A stretch of DNA of 64,000 nt, from assembly GCA_029204225.1 (NCBI GenBank), contig CM055113.1:10068364-10132363 (forward strand). The letters are read 5' to 3'. The translations under genes and the position numbers were made by a program. The notes under the pieces are model-generated. The model was given only the letters and a program-made list of their open reading frames with translations. It did no database searches and was not told the origin of the DNA. The DNA comes from Diphasiastrum complanatum (taxonomy: Eukaryota; Streptophyta; Lycopodiopsida; Lycopodiales; Lycopodiaceae). Positions within the stretch are counted from its first letter, which is position 1; every line of letters begins with the position of its first letter. This document shows positions 22,501 to 37,500 of this stretch, in pieces.

Positions 22501-25500
22501 AATTCAAATACTTGTCGATTTGAGTCGGAGTTGGGTGACAAGGGTTTGAATGCTCGATTCGATAGTTGTTTGAATCGAACATTCAAGCACCCGTCGATGT
22601 TCGATAGTTCGACTTCCCTCGATAGTTTGACTGCATTTGATAGCGTGACCGTTGCGTAGATACCTGTCCTCGAATCACGTGTATTTTTGCAGACTGTGCA
22701 ACAATGCATGTAAAAATGCAGCAACATGAGTGAATCAAGATTAACTATGGAATTTAGGGAGAGAAGGAGAACAAATCCAACAAAACAGAGGGTTAACAAC
22801 ATCCAAGAACTGAGCATGTAGGCAGAAACAGTCAGTAGCAGTGATGGGAGGTCAGCAGGAGGTTCAACAGCAACAGCAGGCAGAGAGAGGGAGAGAGAGA
22901 GAGTGTACTTTTATTGATCAAAGGAGCTCAGAGATGTCTGACAGAATGATGAACCCAAGGATTTCTATAGAGGAGGAATTCAATATTTAATCTTTGCCTA
23001 AGCTTAGAATCTTCACCTATTTGTAATTAGGTTCAGGACTCTATTTCTAGAGTCTTGACAGATCCTGGCCCGCCAGCCTTCATTAGGACCTCTAGGATGT
23101 GCCCTACTTCTAAGGTTTTAACGCTAACCTTTTATTAAGTGCATGACTGTATTCTTATTAGTCATGGATAGGTCGAAAATTAGGGGTCCACATGACAATT
23201 AAAACATGCAAACCCAAGGTGCCAAGTACTAGCACAATCCACATGATGGCAAGTGCCGAGAACGGAAACAGTCTTGGTATTTGCTGCCTCCAGCTCATCT
23301 GAGGGCTACTGTTGTTTGAAGTCTCAGAAGACAACAATCAGAATTATCTATAGTGGAAGCCCTTAAAGCCTTAAATGGGTTAGGTGCTGGGAGAGCAAGA
23401 GGTTTATGTTGAAGCTTGGAGGCATGTGAATCTGATGGAAAATAGGATTTTGCAGCAGTGAATCTAGTAGAACGACATGTACCCGTAAGTACATCAGAAT
23501 GTGTCCCATGATACAAGAATCAATGAAAGGTGCTTGTCATATCATTAAGCAAAGAAGCCACAAAACAATGAAAGTATCAAGTGAAAAATTAATCAGTGTG
23601 CAACAAAAATGGTGACGACTAGATTGTGCGCGGAAAACTGGGCTTATTTCTTGTTTTCTCAACATTTGGAGCACTTCAAAATGATTTGCCTGAAAGTGGT
23701 CTTTGTCACTTATTCTAGAGTTGCAGTTGCCTTTTTAGCATCTACAACCTTATTGAAAGTAGGCCAAGAAGCTCAAATAAGATAGTGGAGGTGGATTTCT
23801 AACTAATGCATAGCACAGAACAGTTTGTGCTTTCACAGTAGTTTTGGAAACACTAACTCTTGGCATTTGGATTATTTGGAGTACAATTTTCTAAACTTTT
23901 CCTATTAATGCAAACTTGTTCTATCTTGCAATCATCTTATGTTGACTAGGAAGACAATAAAACTAGGCTGCTCAGAGGTAAATTTTCAGACAGTTTTAGT
24001 ATGGTAGAACCAGAGACTATTCTCTTTTTTCTTGTAGTGTGATAGGTTATTGTTGATGGATATGGAACTATTTATTGCATTTTCATCTTGTTGCAGAAAT
24101 TCTGCTGATTAATTTAATTTTCTAATCTCACAGACCCTTATGACATCGCTAGTGATTCGGAAAGTAAGTGTGTCTGTAAATTTTTCATGACTGGGCTTGC
24201 ACTGAAAACTTTACCTGAATTCAACAGGTTGGGTTAATGGTCTTCTTTAACGTGTCATGTGATTTGGAAAGAGCTTTTGCACACTATGAGTATTCCAACC
24301 TCAGAGAAATTGTTGTGTTGGTCATGGTTTTGGATATATATTACTTATCTTGGGAAAATTGAACTACATGTGTGGTTGCCAATGTTCTTTAAAGTTCAGT
24401 ACACTTTTTAAATAGACCATCAGGACTCTACCAATTCGTGACTTGATTATGTTTTTGCTTGTTTGTGTATGTTGAACAGAAAGCAAGAAAGCTGCCATTG
24501 AACTGCTGCTGAAGGCAGCCCAGGTTTTGGAATGCTGCTTAAGTTCTGTTCTGCCTCAGTTTCCAGCTGAATTGAAGTAAGGAAAGTTTAGTGTTTGTTT
24601 ATCTTGAGACTTGTACATAGTGTCTGAAGAATGTGTAGCTCAAGAATTTTAACTGAAAAAAGTTGCTCTTTTTCATGTGACTGATCTTTCTGATGTCATC
24701 TGTGGTATTCCTCTGTTGCCTTTGCTGAGGACTTTGACTTTTGCATATTTGCTAATTCCTGCTGCACCTACTTTGTAGAAACCTGTTGTACTTGCATGTG
24801 GTCTTATACACGCATGTTGTCTTGCATAGACTTACTTGGCCCTTGATGTGGTGTTAGAGCAAAATTACCAGTGGACCTACAAGAAGCAGTACTAAGAGCA
24901 TTGCAGCTACAAGCCTTGGGCCAGGTAATGCATGAGAGTTAGTATACTGTGGTAGTTGACTTCTCCCTTGATGCTGTACTTTGGGTATCATGTTTCTTAC
25001 TGATTCTTTTGTAGGTCATATGTTTATTTGTTGTGATTGATTGATACGGTCTGAATTGCGTGCAGCCATTCTAGGTGTTTACACGAGACTTGTCAACCCA
25101 ACCACCACAAATCATGGTGAAGCATTAAATCACGTGTTTTATTCTTGCCAGTAAATCTAGCAAGCCCATTATGGCTATAGCTTTCCGTTCCTTTGACTGC
25201 AGTCAAAGGTACATGGTGTCTTTCATGAACCTACAATTTTTACTTTCTTGTATTTAAGGGCCTCCAACTGAAACTCTCTACAAGCACTAAAACAGTGTCT
25301 CATACTGATTTGGTGTGACAGTGTTCAAAGCTACATTGTATCTATAAATTTTACATTGTGGCATTCAAGTTGTGAACGCATCCCTCCACAAGATAACACC
25401 AGGAACAGCTTAGGAGAGCAGCTAATTGTCCACTGTTGATGATTCTCCAGCATTTAGTTATTTTATGGAGTGGATTATTTCTGAAGTGAATGGATTCTCA

Positions 25501-28500
25501 ATCTTGTATGGGTTAGCAATTTCGTTCTTTGCAAACATATATGACTAAGATATGAGCCTTACTTGCCCGTTTCCGTTCCGGAACGGGACTCCCAAAAAAA
25601 AAAGACAGAAAGGGCAACTAAGCGTTTGGCTTCCATTTAGGATTGCGTTCTGGTTCTATAGTTGATCGCAGTTCTATGCATTATGCTTCTACGGGTTATC
25701 TTGGTTGCAAAATTCCTTCCATCATAAAGGCTTCTGTAAGTAGTGGCTTCGTTCAGGCCCACGTCACGTCATCCACGGTTTTGAGACGTCTCAAATATAG
25801 CATGGCTCAGACAGCAATTCTGGCTAGGATATAGATAACGTGGTTTTTAACAAAGCATTGGAGATTAAGGAACAGAATCAAGATATATAGCATGGCTCAG
25901 ACAGCGATTCTAGCTCGGATTTTTTAATAGATTGGATGGCGATGATATTGGTAAGAAATCCAAGGAGAATGGATGTCGTGCAAAAAAAAGATCAAGAATC
26001 AATTATGCTGATATGTTTGAGCAGGTCAAAGGAACGGTAGTGCTGCATATTAATTTCTCCGTGAAGCAAGATCCGCCTTCAAGACAGGAATTGTTGAACA
26101 TAGTGTGAAGCGCTTGCAAGCCAATGACAGCTTTTGAGATACTGGTATTGCTTTCTATAAGCCGCATTCAAAGGTTTGAGCAAGCGTCCCTGGAACTTTT
26201 GAAGACTGCAGTGTTAATGTCATATCGAGACGCTCACCGTTGCAGGTATGAAGTTTTGCTGTTGTGGCTTCTCTGATCCCAGCTCATCCCCAAAATGGAT
26301 GTAGGCGCACTTTTCCTGCTCGCTATCTGTGAAATGCAGAATGCGCGGGCCAGCGGGGTCGTTTACCATTTTTTTTTAACTTGAACTAACTCGTTCCGAG
26401 CCAGTACGTTCCGGAACGTATGGAACGGGCAGAACGGAACGTTCTGACCCATTTTGCTCGGAACGGGCTTCTAAGATATGAGCTATGTTTGCACTGATGG
26501 CGGCTCAATCACTATGGTTTGAGTTTGCATAATTGTTTTTGTTTCAGCTACTCTTTCATGGTTTGGTGTATAATATATAGTTTGCTTCTAGTTCATCAGA
26601 TAGCAATACTAGAAAATTGGTTGGCAAAACTAGAGACATATTTTAAAATCATCATAATAATGATACGAGGAATATACAACTAGCAACAATACATCTAGAT
26701 GGTAGAGCTTTCACTTGGTGGAGGATGTATAGACGATGATGTTGATCAGGGCATGTGACTTGACTAATTGGAAGTTGGAAGGTTCTATATTCGATCCATA
26801 GTGTTGACAACACAAAGGAATATGTTTTGTGGCTTTAGAAGATGGGAGCCTTATATGAGCATAGTAATAGGTCCACAAAGCTATTTGATCTCTTTTTGGG
26901 GGTCCTAGGTGTGATAACTATCTCTTTCTAGCTTGCTTTACCGTCTAAGGCTATGTCTCTTGTTGCCACATTACATCACAAGTACAACCGGCTCCAATAT
27001 TGTATGCTATTGTTGTTCCTATAACTTTAGAATTTGTCAGTACCATTAGAGGAACACTTGTTACATGCTGTATGCACTTTAGACGATATGGTTCAGAGGG
27101 GAGGGACTAAGATTTGTGCAAACTATCTATATTTCAAGTTTTGAGAGCTCAGATTATTAGGCTAAGGATTCCAAAAAGCTACCCAATGCTATGATTGTTT
27201 TGCATGATGATTTAGAGCTATATGTACATATCATCGATGTACAAAATTTTCTAGAGCTTTCATCCTCTTCTACTGCCTTCATCGCTATGGAGTCCTTTGC
27301 ATTCCCAACACCATTGCTCTATGACCTAATGTTTCACTCGTTTTGACCATTCTAGTTTCTCAAATGTTTTCTATTGCATAGGACACTTTTACAAGGATAC
27401 AATAACAAATATTTGTTCCAACTTGTACATCCTTGGGAATTGTATCTCTTTGTCAAACACAATACTTCAGAGAGAAGATGTTGGGATTGCTACAACATTG
27501 GTCTATACCTTATCAACAATTGGCTAACATTTATGTGAAGTTTATCATGGCCTATCAAGGACACAGAGTGGTCATGGCACTTGTATGATTGTCGTGGACA
27601 TGTTTTCAAAATTAGCACATTCCATTCTAGTTTGGGCTACTAAAAGCATAATAGTCTACATTAACATGTGATACTTTATCTATGGATGTGCTCCTAAGTT
27701 ATCATCACAAAGATCTAAGCATGAGGGCATTGACTAACATCCCATTTATCATCTATACTTAATGCCTTATATGGTCTTAATACTTCATCCAACAACTACT
27801 TTTTTCTACTATTACTCAACATTCAATCAAAACAAGTCATATTGGTAAAAGTTCCCATGTACTTAGGAGTTGTAGTCATAGCTGAATTAGATCATAAACT
27901 TTTAATTTATGAATTCCATTTAGAATTGTGTTGCTTAGGTTCTACTCACTTGTGCTTAGGGTGAAAGATCATGCGTACTTTGAGACTCAAAACACTAATA
28001 GAATTTATTGCTTGAAAGAATCTCATGTATACAAATTAGTATGATGTACGTCGTTTGTAAATGCATGACTGACAATCAAATCTCTATTAACAATGATAAC
28101 CACAATCTTAGATAGTTTTGGGCTGTAAACAAGCTGAAAAATTATTATCAAACTTTTGAATCTAATCTAAGTTTCTTCAACATGAAACTTCTAATGTTTC
28201 ATGCTCTTTACCATTTATAGGCCTACAATAAGAGGATATACAAACAAAAGCTACAACCTACTATGTAAAGTATGACTTTTGGCTATCCTCATGTTCCAAT
28301 CCAATTAGAAACATTTTCAATATAATAAGTCAATTTTATCTAATGCTTCCATATAATAGTCATAATGTCAACTTTTACATGTCAAATTCATGCATGCTAT
28401 CTATCACAGTAGAATCAAAGTATTGATATGTCTGCACAATTGCATCATCTTTTAGGCTCCAACCCAAGAACCTTCAAAGTAGTAATTGTTCTCAATCATG

Positions 28501-31500
28501 TAGGAAGTAAAAGAAATGACATCATGAATCACATACATGTAGCAAGTAGAAATCACAAAGCAAGATCAAAATATGTGCTCCTAATTTTGGGACACAAGTA
28601 CTTTGATGCAAGTTTCATGATCCCCATGATTTTATCGGACAATCAGGTTCAAATTGGATAGGAAAGTTGGATTATAACTCATGATCTAGCTATAAAACCC
28701 ATTTGAACTTAACCCCTAAGCCATGGAGCGATTGATGAAGCACACAACTTGTGGCTATCATAGACTTACGAGATATTGGTGTCCCGGAGGACAAGCACCT
28801 ACTTGCATCCACACCATTAGCTCTAACATGCATCTAGAACACTATTGTCCTAGCATAGCTATTACAACTCCCAAGATCTGCCTTATAGCTATAAGGCCAA
28901 CTACACACCCAATAAGTGCAACGAATGCACTATCATTGCCCATCCATAGAGTCATTGCTGGCTCACCCCCATGCATTGGAGTTACCGACACCATCATGGT
29001 TGGTTAAGCCTCCAATAATAACCAATGTCCCATACCACTGGCCAACACTCTCAACTCTCCCTAGAACACATCTCTTGGCCTAGAGATACATTCTGGCTTG
29101 CATGTTCTCTCCATCCACCTCCTCCCAAGTAGATTGAGTGAATGACAAAAGGGCACTCCCACCTTTATACACACCATAGTTGCAGTCATGAGTCATGACA
29201 ATCCACTATAAGCTGTTGTTGACAATGCTCAAGCCATATCTAGATTCTATTATCAAGAGAATTCATATATCAAAGCAATTAAATTTCAATGAATCATGAC
29301 TCAATGAGTCAATTGGGCCATATGATAGTCTATAGCATTAAGCAAATAAACTTTATAGATTTTTAGGAAATTCAACTTAGAAGATGATGAGTAACTGTGA
29401 CAGGCAAGTTGCAACCAAGTGTAAAGTTAACTATTCAACTCATCCTTGGCATGAAGTTCTTCCACATTTCCTACTCCCTCCTCTCATAGACCTATACACT
29501 TGAGTTCTATATGCCACTACCCTCTGCATGATACCCATTGCACCTATCAAGATTTCTCCTAGACCTACCAACTTCACATTGTTCACAACACAAATGGTCA
29601 GGGATGCTATTGAAAAGTTGAAACAAAGACAGAGACAATGATGACCTAGAATTAGAATTGCTAGTCCATGCGGCTGCCATCGTATCACCTACCATTGCCC
29701 ATCTCCTTTACTTAACAGTCATATTGGGATTTCCCCCCTCATGGTGCACATTTGTAGGTCACCCCATCAACAAAGTTGGGGACCCCATGAGATCCAGAAA
29801 TTATTGCACAATTATGATTGGCCACGTTGTCACCAAACTTTATTGGATCATACTTTAGACAACAATAAACAATGAGCCAAAGCCCATGAGGTTAATCATT
29901 ACATGCCATAGGACAAGCAAGCTTGAGATCACAACACTATACCTTTAATCATATATTTACTCTCAGAGCTATTATTGAGGAAGCTAGGTTAAGGAGGGAG
30001 AAGGTATATTCTGTTTTGTGGACTTTAGGCGTGCCTTTGAGTCAATATTGAGACATTGCCTCACACAAAGACTGAGGGACCTCCAGTCCTCCTAGGACAT
30101 GATACTTGTACTGATGGTTCTATACAAGAGGGTGTTTGGATGCTTTTGAATAGAGGACAATATTTTGGATTCCGTGAATGTTCTCTCTCCTTTACACCAT
30201 TGGTCTCTACATTGATGAGCTAGAGCTTGCAGGGATGATGGTCAGGGTTGCAGATTGGGAGACATCCTAATCTATATGTTACTCTATGCAGATGATGTGA
30301 TCTTGATTTCACCCTTGAGGGAAGGATGCAAAGACATCTAGATACCCTATTCTCTTTCTGCAAAGCTTGGGCCTTAGCGGTCAATATCCAGAAGACCAAG
30401 ATTATGGTCTTCAATACTTCCAACCCTTCTTGTAGAGACAATCATTCTACTTGGATATACAAGCTTTGGAGATTATCTCATTTTATACTTACTTGGGAGT
30501 CCCCTTCACATGGCCTATTTTTAGGATGAGATCGGCTGCTATTGGTCGACTACGAAAATTTTTTGGTTAACATGGAGAGACTCTGCTTTTGTAGACACAT
30601 AAACAAAAGGCTGCATTTCAAGTCCCTGGCATGCCATAGAGATAGATTGCAACATTTTTCTCTAGACGACGAGATAGCAATGTCAATGTCGATTCATTAA
30701 AAGACTTCTTCATCCCTTTTAGACATTTTGTAAGGTCCCACCCACCCTATTATTCTTTTGCTACTCCCGACACATAGTACTAGCTCTTGTACCAACAACG
30801 TCGACTACTAGCTATTACAACCTATTTTATGGCTTGAATAGAGAGACAATGTATCCATATACTTAGCTTGTATCAACACATGGTTTACAAATTTTTAGTT
30901 TAGTTATAGTTGTTCTCATTACACGACTTTCTTTCTAAAAGTACAATGCATAGTAAGTAGTCTATTTAGATTTACATCTAATTCTCGAGAGATGTGAATT
31001 TGTGTACCGTCCCACAAATTTTTATTTACCCATGAAATGTACTTAGTAGTCTTACATACCTCAAGAGCGCGCGCGCACGCGCACGCGCCATGCCAAGAGC
31101 TAAGAGGGGTGGGGGGGCTCACGCTCCCTCTCCCTCCTCTTCGGGACAACAGCTTGCGCAGCTGCAGGTTGCCCGACAATCTGATGCACAGGCTGCACAT
31201 TGTACGCTGCAGAGGCATGGTATCCAGGGCTCACCTTAGTTGACTGGGCCAGTATCTCACGACTACAGGTCATTATCCTGTCACAGATGATACGGGCTAA
31301 GCCCTCTGTCCCACACCAGATTATCCTAGCAGAGTTTGCAGTTCCACCTATACAACTAGATGCCATCTTCCGTCTCATCACATGTATACAGCGCCTCAGG
31401 TTGCTTCCCATGGATGAGCAGAGATACACACAGGCGACACTCACATCATCTCATCACCTCCATAGTTTGGACTATCGCTTGTCATGGATTTCATAGGCAT

Positions 31501-34500
31501 CACATGTACTTGATACCCTCGGCATCTTTATCACAGACCTCCCATCGGGCACCTACGACTATATCAGGCGTTTTCTCCATAGAGCATATCTTCATCATAC
31601 ATGGCAGGGCTAGTTAGGGGTCAAACCCGACTATTACAGGACTCATTTCTTGGAGATGGATGCAGTGGGGACCCCAATTAACCACGCTATTTAGACTTTG
31701 GATTATCCCATGGTCTAAGATTCACATTGGGTCAGTTACGAGTCTCATCACATCAGCTTGAGATTGAAGTTGGACATTTCCATGGAGAGGAGCGGATCTG
31801 CTAGGTATGTTCATTGTATGAGGTGGAGTCTGAGGAGCACTTTTTATTCAGATGTCTAGTCTACTATGAGATCAAAGGGAGATACCATTGCCTTTTTCAA
31901 GATGCTCCGGTCACTCTGCGGTCCCTTATAGCATATGATGATCCATGATGCGTTGCACTTATGGTCAGAGAGATGTTTTTACTACGACAAGACCTATGTC
32001 AGCCACCGACTCATCTTGACACATAGCTCTAGATCACATCGTTCTTCTCCCGCAGGAGATCGTGGATGGACCTTGGCTCGGATGTCAGTGGCGACGACAG
32101 TGAGCTTTCCCGACATAAAGATCAGAGACGACGTACTACACATACTCATAAGAGCCATTACTCAGAGATGACCTTCTTGGCGACGTTAGTAGCTTCAGGC
32201 GTTATCCTCATTACATCTTTCTTTGACAGCAACAGTATTTGAGGACGGCAAGATATACCATTATCACTAGCCTTATATTGGCAGCCTGACTCTCTTACAT
32301 TAGATGTACTCTATCATTGCATTTGTAGTACATATGCTTTTCTTTTCTGTTGTCTCTTTTCCTTATCACCTTCTCTTGGGACCTCCAACGGGACCGACGA
32401 CAATGTATTGCTTTGAGACAGAGTTTCATGGCCACCAGGAGACCTCGCCAATGTAGGGCTCATGCAAGGAGACCCACTATTTCCTCTTCAATATCTGCAT
32501 CATCATTTATCGTTGCTTTCTTCAGCAGGGGTCAATTTGTGATATGATATCTATAATACAGCTCTGCTTTGTTGTTCTATGGGATGTATTAGCTGTTTGT
32601 TTTTGGAGACATTTGTGCGCTCCTTTTCAAAATTGATCATACTTCAGATGGACTTATTTGGCCTTATGTGCCTTTTGGAATAAAAAGACCTTCATAAAGC
32701 TCTCTTTCTTTCTCAAAAGTCTTGACTTTCTATGGCCATTCAGGCTGTGAGCTGATTTGAACCTTTGATTCACAGTTCAGACTAGTACTTATTCTACCTC
32801 ATCGAGGAATGAACCAACAAGCCATGAAATATCTCATAGCACACGTGTGCTTTTCCATCTTACCCAAGGAGAATGATGAATGACATCGGAGCTACCCCGA
32901 TATATACGTCCTTTTGGATAAACTCCCTGTCCACCACACCTAGAGGCAGGACTTGTGGCAGGTGTGCTCATCAGCACAAGCCACAAATCTTTGAATAGCT
33001 CCATATCCGACAACCCATTCTCTAAGGTTGGGAGTACATAACATAATGATAGGACTTAACAAGGTCCAATGAAGGTCTTTCATAGTTACTACAAATTAAC
33101 GTTAAGATAGTACATATTTAAATGCAAGATGAACCAAAATCTTTTATTGCTTGTGAGTACTTGTTTTTCGCATGACATGACATTGCTAATTTTTACAAAA
33201 AGGACTATGTAGCTAATGAAACAAAATGGTGCAGATTCCATTTGTATTCTACACATTGCATAGCTCAACTTTTTTAGATTTTGGCTTCTCAAATCAAGCA
33301 AGTTATCCTTTCTTGTAACTTGTTGGCCTATAAGCAAACACACAATGTTTATGCTACTTTTTTCAAGATATAACTTTTTTAGACCTTGAGTTCTCAAATC
33401 AAGCAAGTTGTCCTTTCTCGTACTGTATTAGCTTATAAGCAAACACACAATGTTTATGCTACTTTTTCAGGATAGAATCTTAATTTTTTTTTTCATTTAT
33501 GTTGAGTAATTTTGACCAGCTGATATTGATTTGCATTTCATAATCATTTCACAAATCCTGTGGCTCACATATAGTCCAGATTTTTTTTGTGAGCTCTCTC
33601 TCTCTCTCTCTCTCATCCCCACCAAAGCAACATCATGATAATGACACTATGATATATGATATAATTTTAGACTATCAGCTATATCGCACATGTTTTTTGT
33701 ATGTTACATTTTCAAATCTCAGTGCATAGTTTAGTTCAGCTTAGTTTACCTAGTAGTTTATCTACATGTACTTTCTTTACTGTTTTTGGAGATGTTTCAT
33801 GCACTCCCACTGATACCACACACTTGACATGTACCTTTTAGTCATATGCTTTTTGGCATGGAAAAGACATTAATAACCTTTCTTTCTTTCTTTCTTTCTC
33901 TCTCTCTCTCTCTCTGCCCAATTAGTCATGCTAAAAAGTATGCAATCTGAGTACTCTTCTGGTATCATCATAGAGAAGCATCAAAGTTCAAACACATATG
34001 CTTTGCAGACCTATCCTAAATTTGTAGTGTTCAGATGATGCGGTCAATGATCAGTTTCGTGCTCTTATACTGTTCCACTAGCAAGGAGTGGAAATCCAGC
34101 TTGGATTGGCAAAAGACACTTCAAAAGCTTGCTTATAGACTTATCATAAACTTGTAGTGTCCAGATGGTGTGGTCAATGATGACTGTTTGTTCTTATACC
34201 ATTCCACTGGCAGGGAGTGGAAATCCAGCTTGGATTGGCAATAGACAATGTCAAAGCTACATTAGCAGTAAAGCGCAGATTAGCTTGCGAAGGAGTGAAG
34301 TATTGGAACCAGGTGTTATATCCTGCTTTTAGCTTGGATATGAAAAATTGAGTTTTTCACAGCTAATCGTGGCTCTCTAAAATAAACTGAAAGTAAAGCT
34401 TAGTTGAATGATGCTGAGAAAAGTGTTGAGGATATTTGCATTTGTTTGGAAAATTGATCTGATTTATGCTATTAGCATTCCTGAAACAGTAAGTTATGCT

Positions 34501-37500
34501 TTATCTGTAAATTATTTCAAGGTCATATGGGTTTTGAGATCCTGGTGCATTCAGCTTCAAAATGACTAATTTTTTGTATGCAGACTCAAGAAAGTATGTC
34601 TAAAGTCCGTCTTGGAAGTGACTGGGGCAAAAAGCATGCTCTCTTTGTCAACTGGAAATGTACAGAGGCAAAGGTCGAACTTTTAATCAGAACCCTTTTT
34701 CTCTGATACAAAGATGTCTTGGACACTTGTGCTTGAAGTATTTCCTTCAGCAATACTAGTAGCATTTCTTTGCAGTAGTTTGTCAAAAGATTTGTAGATA
34801 AATATCTAAACTCGCAGGTTCAGACTGTAAAAATCTGACTTTTGTGTAACTTACTTTTTGTATCAAGTAGTTCAGCTAGATAATTGAATGAAATGGAGCA
34901 TAAAGTTGGTGCTATAAAGAAGTGCATTCAAATTCTGCATATTGCAAAGGAAATCATGGAGCCCAGTAGTCTCTGCTTGGCTGTATATGTTCATATATAG
35001 CTCCTCTATCAAAATATCTGCAATCATGCTTTATTTTGAACCCTAGACAATCCTGATAACTTCAGCATGATTCTAGCACTTAACCTAATTTTGAAGGATT
35101 GGCTTCCCTCACAAGAGGCATCAAGTCCATTCTATGCCCACTAGTGCCACAGTTATCAGGGTTGTGTGCAGTCCATGTTGGATGATTAATATGTATTCCT
35201 TTACTAGTGGATAGGATACCATGGAGATATTGAAGAATAAGCCAAAGACAAGAAAGGTTGATAGGATCCACATCATGAAAGGGAAAATAAGATTAGAGTT
35301 GACATTGTGCAAGTAAATAAATGCAGCTACCAAGTTAGTAGTTACTAGTTACTAGTAACCAACAATGTGATTGACTAATTGTGCAGTAAAACGTAAAGTT
35401 TAAAGCTATTTCCTATCCTACCCTCAACCCAAGATCCAAGCACACAAGTATCAAGGAGATGAAGTTATTCGTCACGCGTAGGTTCGTTCCCATGAGAGCG
35501 ATAGCATATTCCAAATTCTAGCATGTGCATAAGATTCAAATCTAACACTAAGATCCATTAACACTAAGCATTAACCCTACATCCATTAACACTAGATCCA
35601 CAGTGATAGAAGCTTACTCTTCTCTCTCTCCCTTTCTCTCTCACCAAAAGCATAAAAAATAGCAATCCCAATAAGTATCAAATCCAACAATTAGCAAATA
35701 CAAAGAAAGCAAAATGAAGAGAGAACATGTACAATGATTCAGATTAACCACTTATATAGTGGATTGAGGATATGGGCGCCTCAATTCCTATTGGCTAATT
35801 CTAACCTAAGCTTGGAGGGAACCCATTCATTAATTGGAGGACCCAATTTGATAACGAATTTTGGTGGGAATTCTTATTTTATTCACTAACTTGACTTTTA
35901 GGCCCTGCGACATTAAAAGTCCCGCAAAAAGGCCTAAAGTCTTTTTATTAACTTTCTAATCAAATAACTATGTGATCATCGGGTTGGACTTACACACGCA
36001 GAGTGCCAAATCCCTCTCACTTATTAACTAGGGTTAGGGTTGCCTTGGGATCCGCAAAACCCTCCAACAGTATCCCCCACCAAATGGTATGCCCTTCCTT
36101 ATGCCTGAAAATCTGGAGCTCATTGAGCAGGTTAGCCTGCTCGCGGACATCAGGATAAACTCGGGAGATATAGGCATTCTAGCCATTACCATGTTTTGTG
36201 TGCTCTGATGTTTGTACATGCAAGGAAATCGACAGGGATCGACATCGCGGATTGCTGCGCACGAGATAAGCCAGGCTTTAAGTGAAGTTTCAGATTTGGA
36301 GTCTGACATTTGGTATCAGAGCCAAGGTTGCTGAGAAGAGGGCTACCAAAGAATTTGAGGATTGAAGCCCACAGGACCAGCGCTGATTGAAGGACACAGT
36401 AGACTCGAAATTTATCACAAATTGGAGCCAGAACTAGGCTGTAGGCCAGCGTTGCACTGTAGAAGGGATTTGCGCACGAATCAAGTTGGAAAATATGATC
36501 ATTTGAGCCCCAAAAATCTGGTTTGAAGGCTGCAAGACCAGTGCTGACAGATGGGAGCAAAGAGCCTTTGATCTTGACCTCAAATTGTCGCCGAAATCAC
36601 CCTATTAACCTGTGATTGGCTGTGTACTGTTGTGGCATGGTGTAGGGATACTTGATTTTTGTGAATTTGATGGATTTGTGCATGCTTCAGAAGAGGGTTT
36701 TGTGAGGATTGTATGGGTGGTCTAATGTCCACAGAGGTAAGCGTCCTTCGATGCGACAAGTAGCTATAGCTTCTAGGGACAACGATTGTATGGGCAATCC
36801 AATGTTCAGAAGGGGCCAACGATCTTTGTTGCTAATGCCGCAAGACCAAGGGTGTTCCAAATGAGAGAGTTTTGCTTTGGTTACTTGGTAGGATGCATGT
36901 GGAAGGAATGTCCACGGACTCCAATGTGGACTTCATACAATTTGCCAGTGAAGCAGGCATGAGCACCTATGGCTATTGAAGAGCTGGAGCAGGATGATCT
37001 CCAGGGAAGTACTCTTCACCTTCTGAAAGTGTCGATGATCAGGTAAGGTTGATGTTATTTCTTTTGCGACAATTGTTTAAAACGATGCAACGCATGTATC
37101 AATGTCCAAGTACTTCTTGATTGTTATGACTGGACAGATGTGTGGCATGGATGTGTGTGTTCTACTCTAGGTCCTCCCATAACGTACTTGACTCTGATTG
37201 AAAGGTTGAATGTGAGCATGCAACCATCCCTGTATTAGTACACAGTCGTGAGGGCTAATGGAAAGGGTACAGTTGGGGGAGGTTCAGGGTTGTGGATATG
37301 CCCTTAACCATTCAGAGTTAGGCTAAGAAATTGGATATTAAGATAATGTTTTTGGCGTGTTTTATGTGGTACTGGGAATATCTTGGCATGTAGCACGAAA
37401 GCTCTACATTGCTTGGGGTACTCATGTGTGCGAGTTCCAGCACGATGGTAGAATCCATTCACTTTGAGGTGAGCCCGATGTGCCTCCACGACTTTTGATC

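Noticed and set aside
26690-26800. tRNA gene or SINE from A-box/B-box-like words
   Set aside because: The cloverleaf does not form by eye and no poly-A or TSD was found.
28723-29007. Plus-strand 94-codon frame
   Set aside because: No relative recognised; biased His/Thr/Ile content of AT-rich DNA; lies deep in an intron.
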